A stretch of DNA of 9,817 nt from an uncultured Lachnospiraceae bacterium (GTDB lineage: Bacteria; Bacillota; Clostridia; Lachnospirales; Lachnospiraceae): positions 1-9,817 of the forward strand of contig CADBTO010000187.1 of assembly GCA_902797565.1 (NCBI GenBank). Direction: 5' to 3'. The position numbers and the translations under genes were made by a program. Positions 7,573 through 9,817 of this stretch are shown piece after piece; the stretch's first letter is position 1, and each line of letters starts with the position of its first letter. Under the pieces are notes generated by a model that saw only the letters and a program-made list of their open reading frames with translations, was not told the DNA's origin and did not search any database.

Positions 7573-9075
7573 ATGAAAGTCGTACATCTGAAGGATGATG
7601 AACGCGCGTATTTTCTGGATCTGGACCCGCTGCACATGATGCGGCGGGCAGATCTGGCGGGCGGGTTCATCCTAGGCGCGCTCGAAGAAGCGGAAAACGG
7701 GACGGAAGATACACCGGCTGGCCTTTTGATCTGTGCGCGGATGGAAGATATGCTGTGGATCATCTGGATGTATGTCCTGCCGGAATACCGGATGCAGGGG
7801 ATTGGAGACGCGCTGTTGGAGCGCGTTGCGAGGATGGCGGAAGGCGGAGGCATCCCGCGGATCGGTGCGTATTTCTGCGATGTCGATGGAAGGGCGGCAG
7901 TCTGTCCCGGGGACGAGGGATATTTCCGGGAGCATGGCTTCCAGGAAGAGTTGCCCCTCCTTGGAGAATGGCATTCAGATGCGCGGACGCTGCTGGGATC
8001 GCCGTTTTTCAAAGAAACGGGCGATGATGGGAAGGTGCCGCATGCCGTCCCGCTGCGGCAGCTTCCCGGCGGGCTGGTGCGCCGTTCCATTTCGGAACTT
8101 GTAGTGGCGCGGCAGAATGTCCAGTTCCGGCGGAGCATTCCGATGCTGCCCGTCGTCACGAATATGAATGCCCTGGATCTGGATGTGAGCACGGTAGTGC
8201 TGGGAAAGGATGGGAAACCGTTGGCGGTGATGCTGGTGGCATGCTTGGAGGAAACCATGTATCCGGTGGCGCTCCTGTCCACATCCAGACGGATGGCGCG
8301 GGCGCTGTTCCAGGCGTTCCTGGAACAAAGCATCCAGAAATACGGACCAGCGGCGCGGGTGGAGGTCATCCTTGCCGGAGAGCGGAACCTGGAGCTGGCA
8401 AAGGAGATCCTGGATGCAACCAGCGGCGGGATGGAGAAGGACGCAGGAGCAGAAAAGCCCGTCGCGCGGAAGGTGGAAAGCAGGCTGCTTTTAACGCAGA
8501 CAGCTTCCCTGCGCCATACCGGCATAGGGGTCTATCAGCCTCAGGCAGGGCTTCCGGAAGATCGGGACAGCGGGGAAGCGGCAATTGCCTTACTTGCGCA
8601 CCGCGAAGCAGGGCAGGAGGATGAAGTGCGCAGGATGGACCTGGCGCAGGTGCTGGCAATGCCCCTGCCAGGCGGGAAGGCAAAGGCGGCCGGAGCAGAG
8701 CCTGTCGGGGCACTGGAGGTGCATGAGTTTTACGAGGGGCTGTGGGATTGCCAGTATTATGAGCATTTGGGCCTGCTTTCCGATGAACGCGGGCAGATTG
8801 GGCAGATCCCGCTGGACTGGTTCGAGCTGGATCTGTCGTGCTGCGTCCGGGTGGATGGGAAGATGCTGGGGCTGTTCCTGATTTCTGTCAGCGACGAAGG
8901 GGAACTGGTTCCGATCCTTCTGTTTGCGTCCGGCAGGGACGCTGGCTCTCATCTGCTCCAGATGATCCATTTTGCCGTATACGCAGCGGAAGAAAAATAC
9001 CCGCCTGAAACGCAGGTTGTCCTGCATCTTCGGGATGCCGCCGTGAAGGCGCTGGCGAAGAAGCTGATTGGATAA
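7573..9075 (+). CDS. GNAT-family N-acetyltransferase with two extra degenerate GNAT-like segments
   Basis: The product has 500 residues. An N-terminal GNAT domain (about 1-150) shows the acetyl-CoA binding motif A: WMYVLPEYRMQGIGDALLE, with R73-M-Q-G76-I-G78 matching the Q/R-x-x-G-x-G/A signature. The family transfers an acyl group from acyl-CoA to an amine; the acceptor here cannot be told. Two later segments, about residues 201-280 and 417-499, resemble each other: both open with (L/E)LD, contain a DGK turn followed by hydrophobic strands, an LL-x-(S/A)-S-like strand end, a long helix with KY-x-P, a Val-rich strand and a terminal LAK-x-(L/I). They look like the strand-helix core of GNAT but lack the RxxGxG loop, so they are probably structural or binding copies rather than catalytic ones. 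No membrane segment is seen. It starts 22 bases after the kinase stop and is followed 25 bases later by the STAS gene. Confidence 0.87.
   Translation: MKVVHLKDDERAYFLDLDPLHMMRRADLAGGFILGALEEAENGTEDTPAGLLICARMEDMLWIIWMYVLPEYRMQGIGDALLERVARMAEGGGIPRIGAYFCDVDGRAAVCPGDEGYFREHGFQEELPLLGEWHSDARTLLGSPFFKETGDDGKVPHAVPLRQLPGGLVRRSISELVVARQNVQFRRSIPMLPVVTNMNALDLDVSTVVLGKDGKPLAVMLVACLEETMYPVALLSTSRRMARALFQAFLEQSIQKYGPAARVEVILAGERNLELAKEILDATSGGMEKDAGAEKPVARKVESRLLLTQTASLRHTGIGVYQPQAGLPEDRDSGEAAIALLAHREAGQEDEVRRMDLAQVLAMPLPGGKAKAAGAEPVGALEVHEFYEGLWDCQYYEHLGLLSDERGQIGQIPLDWFELDLSCCVRVDGKMLGLFLISVSDEGELVPILLFASGRDAGSHLLQMIHFAVYAAEEKYPPETQVVLHLRDAAVKALAKKLIG
8173..8412 (+). repeat. Internal protein repeat, copy 1 (degenerate GNAT-like half)
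   Basis: This encodes residues 201-280 of the 500-residue GNAT protein. It aligns by eye with residues 417-499: LDLDVS versus ELDLS, KDGKPL versus VDGKML, ALLSTS versus LLFAS, QKYGP versus EKYPP, and LAKEIL versus LAKKLI, with only one- or two-residue gaps. The similarity is at protein level; the DNA copies are too diverged to be recent. No RxxGxG acetyl-CoA loop is present at the equivalent place (SRRMARALF). Confidence 0.6.
8821..9072 (+). repeat. Internal protein repeat, copy 2 (degenerate GNAT-like half)
   Basis: This encodes residues 417-499, the last segment of the GNAT protein, and is the partner of the copy at residues 201-280. The position matching the acetyl-CoA loop reads SGRDAGSHLL, which lacks the RxxGxG spacing. 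The two copies are separated by about 136 residues that contain an Ala/Gly-rich linker and a region (FYEGLWDCQYYEHLG) that may be the first strand-helix part of this third domain. Confidence 0.6.
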
Positions 9076-9084
9076 CGAAAGCCG

Positions 9085-9091
9085 AAGGGAG
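9085..9091 (+). promoter_or_regulatory. Ribosome binding site fixing the STAS start
   Basis: AAGGGAG lies 9 bases before the ATG at 9101. The frame is open back to a TTG at 9068 that overlaps the end of the GNAT gene, but that start has no good site and would add an 11-residue charged extension before the normal first strand of a STAS domain. Confidence 0.8.
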
Positions 9092-9100
9092 AAAAACACG

Positions 9101-9403
9101 ATGGAAGTAAAGCTGAAAAGCAACGGCGCGGAGGGGGAACTTTTCTTCGCAGGCAGGCTGGATTCAAAGACAGCGCCGGAGACAGAAAAGCTGCTGGCCC
9201 AGATGGCGGCAAGGTATGAGAAGCTGGTTTTTAACCTGGAGAAGCTGGAATATATGTCCTCTGCGGGGATCCGTCTGGTCATCATGACGTTCAAGGCGAT
9301 GAAGAAGAAGGGCGGGTCACTGGTGCTGCGGAAAGCCAGGCCGCAGATTATCGAAATCTTCCAGCTGACCGGCCTTGGCCCCATGCTGCAGTTTGAAGCA
9401 TAA
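9101..9403 (+). CDS. STAS-domain protein, anti-sigma factor antagonist type
   Basis: The product has 100 residues, which is the usual size of a stand-alone STAS domain such as SpoIIAA or RsbV. Diagnostic features are the first strands with AGRLDSKTAPE, the strand LVFNLEKLEYM, the switch loop S53-S-A-G-I-R and the C-terminal IIEIFQLTGLGPML helix/strand. In the family, phosphorylation of a serine in this loop by a partner kinase, and its reversal by a PP2C-type phosphatase, controls binding to an anti-sigma factor or other partner. Aligning G56 with the glycine of the SpoIIAA loop (D-S-S-G) makes S54 the phosphoacceptor candidate, with Ser in place of the preceding Asp. No HATPase-type anti-sigma kinase or PP2C phosphatase is in this window; either may lie in the unseen neighbouring genes. 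It follows the GNAT gene by 25 bases, in the same likely operon. Confidence 0.92.
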   Translation: MEVKLKSNGAEGELFFAGRLDSKTAPETEKLLAQMAARYEKLVFNLEKLEYMSSAGIRLVIMTFKAMKKKGGSLVLRKARPQIIEIFQLTGLGPMLQFEA

Positions 9404-9456
9404 TTTGTATCATTTGAATGAGAAGAAGATGAAGCCAGGGATCAGGAGGGCAAAAG

Positions 9457-9759
9457 ATGGGTCAGGACGAAGGCACAGTGCAGGAAATGCAGGACATACA
9501 GGAGATACAGGACATACAGGAGGCCTATGTGGTGCCCACGAAGCAGATTCCGCCGCCGCGGGGCGCACGTCCGATCGGCGGTGTGGCAGGCCGTTATGAA
9601 CGCAGGCTTGCTGCGAAGCGGCTGATGTCCCAGGCAGGCGGGGAAGGCCTGCAGGACGCGGTCCTTGCTGCCGCAATCGCCCAGAAGGCGGAAGCGGAAG
9701 GCAGGCGCAGGCAGATCGATATACAGGAACTTGCACGGATTGCGGAGTCGGCAGTATGA
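9457..9759 (+). CDS. Small protein of unknown function with Gln-Asp/Glu-Ile triplet repeat
   Basis: The product has 100 residues. The ATG is preceded by AGGAGGG at 9444-9450 with 6-base spacing, which supports a real gene. The N-terminus carries five successive Gln-acidic-hydrophobic/Ala triplets (QEM, QDI, QEI, QDI, QEA; residues 9-23). These are followed by a Pro/Gly/Arg-rich linker (KQIPPPRGARPIGG) and a basic, alanine-rich helical C-terminal half (GRYERRLAAKRLM, then AVLAAAIAQKAEAEGRRRQ) ending in a second QIDIQELARI motif that echoes the repeat. There is no signal peptide, membrane segment or known domain. It may be a small adaptor that binds one of the operon's larger proteins, but this is only a guess from size and context. 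It lies 53 bases after the STAS gene and 26 bases before the next gene. Confidence 0.8.
   Translation: MGQDEGTVQEMQDIQEIQDIQEAYVVPTKQIPPPRGARPIGGVAGRYERRLAAKRLMSQAGGEGLQDAVLAAAIAQKAEAEGRRRQIDIQELARIAESAV
9481..9525 (+). repeat. Five tandem 9-base units within the small protein gene
   Basis: Five units follow the pattern CAG-GA(A/C/G)-AT(A/G), the last one diverged to CAGGAGGCC. Units 2-3 and unit 4 plus part of 5 also form an 18-base direct repeat (CAGGACATACAGGAGATA at 9490-9507, then CAGGACATACAGGAG at 9508-9522). The period is a multiple of three, so the frame is preserved and the repeat encodes Gln-acidic-Ile triplets. Confidence 0.85.
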
Positions 9760-9771
9760 GGTGTCATATAT

Positions 9772-9778
9772 AAAGGAG
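9772..9778 (+). promoter_or_regulatory. Ribosome binding site of the right-edge gene
   Basis: AAAGGAG lies 7 bases before an ATG at 9786 and 10 bases before a second, in-frame ATG at 9789. Either could be the start. The site makes the edge fragment a credible gene. Confidence 0.75.
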
Positions 9779-9785
9779 TACTTCC

Positions 9786-9817
9786 ATGATGAAATTAAAT
9801 ATTAAAGTAGAAAAGTC
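9786..9817 (+). CDS. Start of a further gene, cut by the right edge (partial)
   Basis: Ten complete codons are visible, reading MMKLNIKVEK, after a strong ribosome site and 26 bases downstream of the previous stop, so the operon very likely continues. Too little is present to assign a family. The visible codons are more AT-rich than the preceding genes, but this is too short to interpret. Confidence 0.6.
   Translation, partial: MMKLNIKVEK

Noticed and set aside
6528..8525. Antisense open frame of 665 codons spanning the end of the kinase gene and the GNAT gene
   Set aside because: It crosses two well-supported + strand genes, has low-complexity Ser/Arg/Leu/Phe-rich composition and no recognisable domain. 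It is most easily explained as a by-product of codon bias on the other strand.
9404..9456. Possible terminator or small gene in the 53-base gap after the STAS gene
   Set aside because: No inverted repeat followed by a T run is seen, and the only short frame starting here closes after a few codons.

Overview
The window reads as one dense, co-directional stretch of bacterial genes, all on the + strand and all separated by only 22-53 bases, so it is probably a single operon that enters from the left edge and continues past the right edge. Strong AAAGGAG/AGGGGAG-type Shine-Dalgarno sites before nearly every start, moderate GC, and very Lys/Glu/Gln-rich cytosolic proteins suggest a Firmicute, most likely a Clostridia/Lachnospiraceae-type gut anaerobe. 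The taxon is an inference, since there is no rRNA or marker gene.

Layout: (1) 1-2399, the 3' part of a long, highly charged coiled-coil protein whose start lies outside the window. (2) 2430-7550, a 1706-residue protein that carries a complete ABC1/AarF/UbiB-type atypical kinase domain (about residues 890-1335) between a roughly 890-residue helical N-terminal region and a roughly 370-residue helical C-terminal region. (3) 7573-9075, a 500-residue protein with a canonical GNAT acetyltransferase domain at the N-terminus and two further segments that resemble each other and look like degenerate GNAT halves. (4) 9101-9403, a 100-residue single-domain STAS protein of the anti-sigma-factor-antagonist type with a candidate phosphoacceptor serine. 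(5) 9457-9759, a 100-residue protein of unknown function with a short Gln-(Asp/Glu)-hydrophobic triplet repeat. (6) 9786 to the right edge, the first codons of another gene.

How they may work together (inference): an atypical kinase, an acetyltransferase-like protein and a STAS phospho-switch protein in one operon suggest a cytosolic signalling or regulatory assembly, with the two very long helical proteins acting as scaffolds. None of the proteins seen has an obvious signal peptide or membrane span, and the ABC1 protein lacks the C-terminal membrane helices of ubiquinone-pathway UbiB. I do not recognise this gene set as a named system. No RNA genes, insertion sequences, CRISPR arrays, convincing promoters or terminators were found, and there is no gene-free stretch longer than 53 bases.
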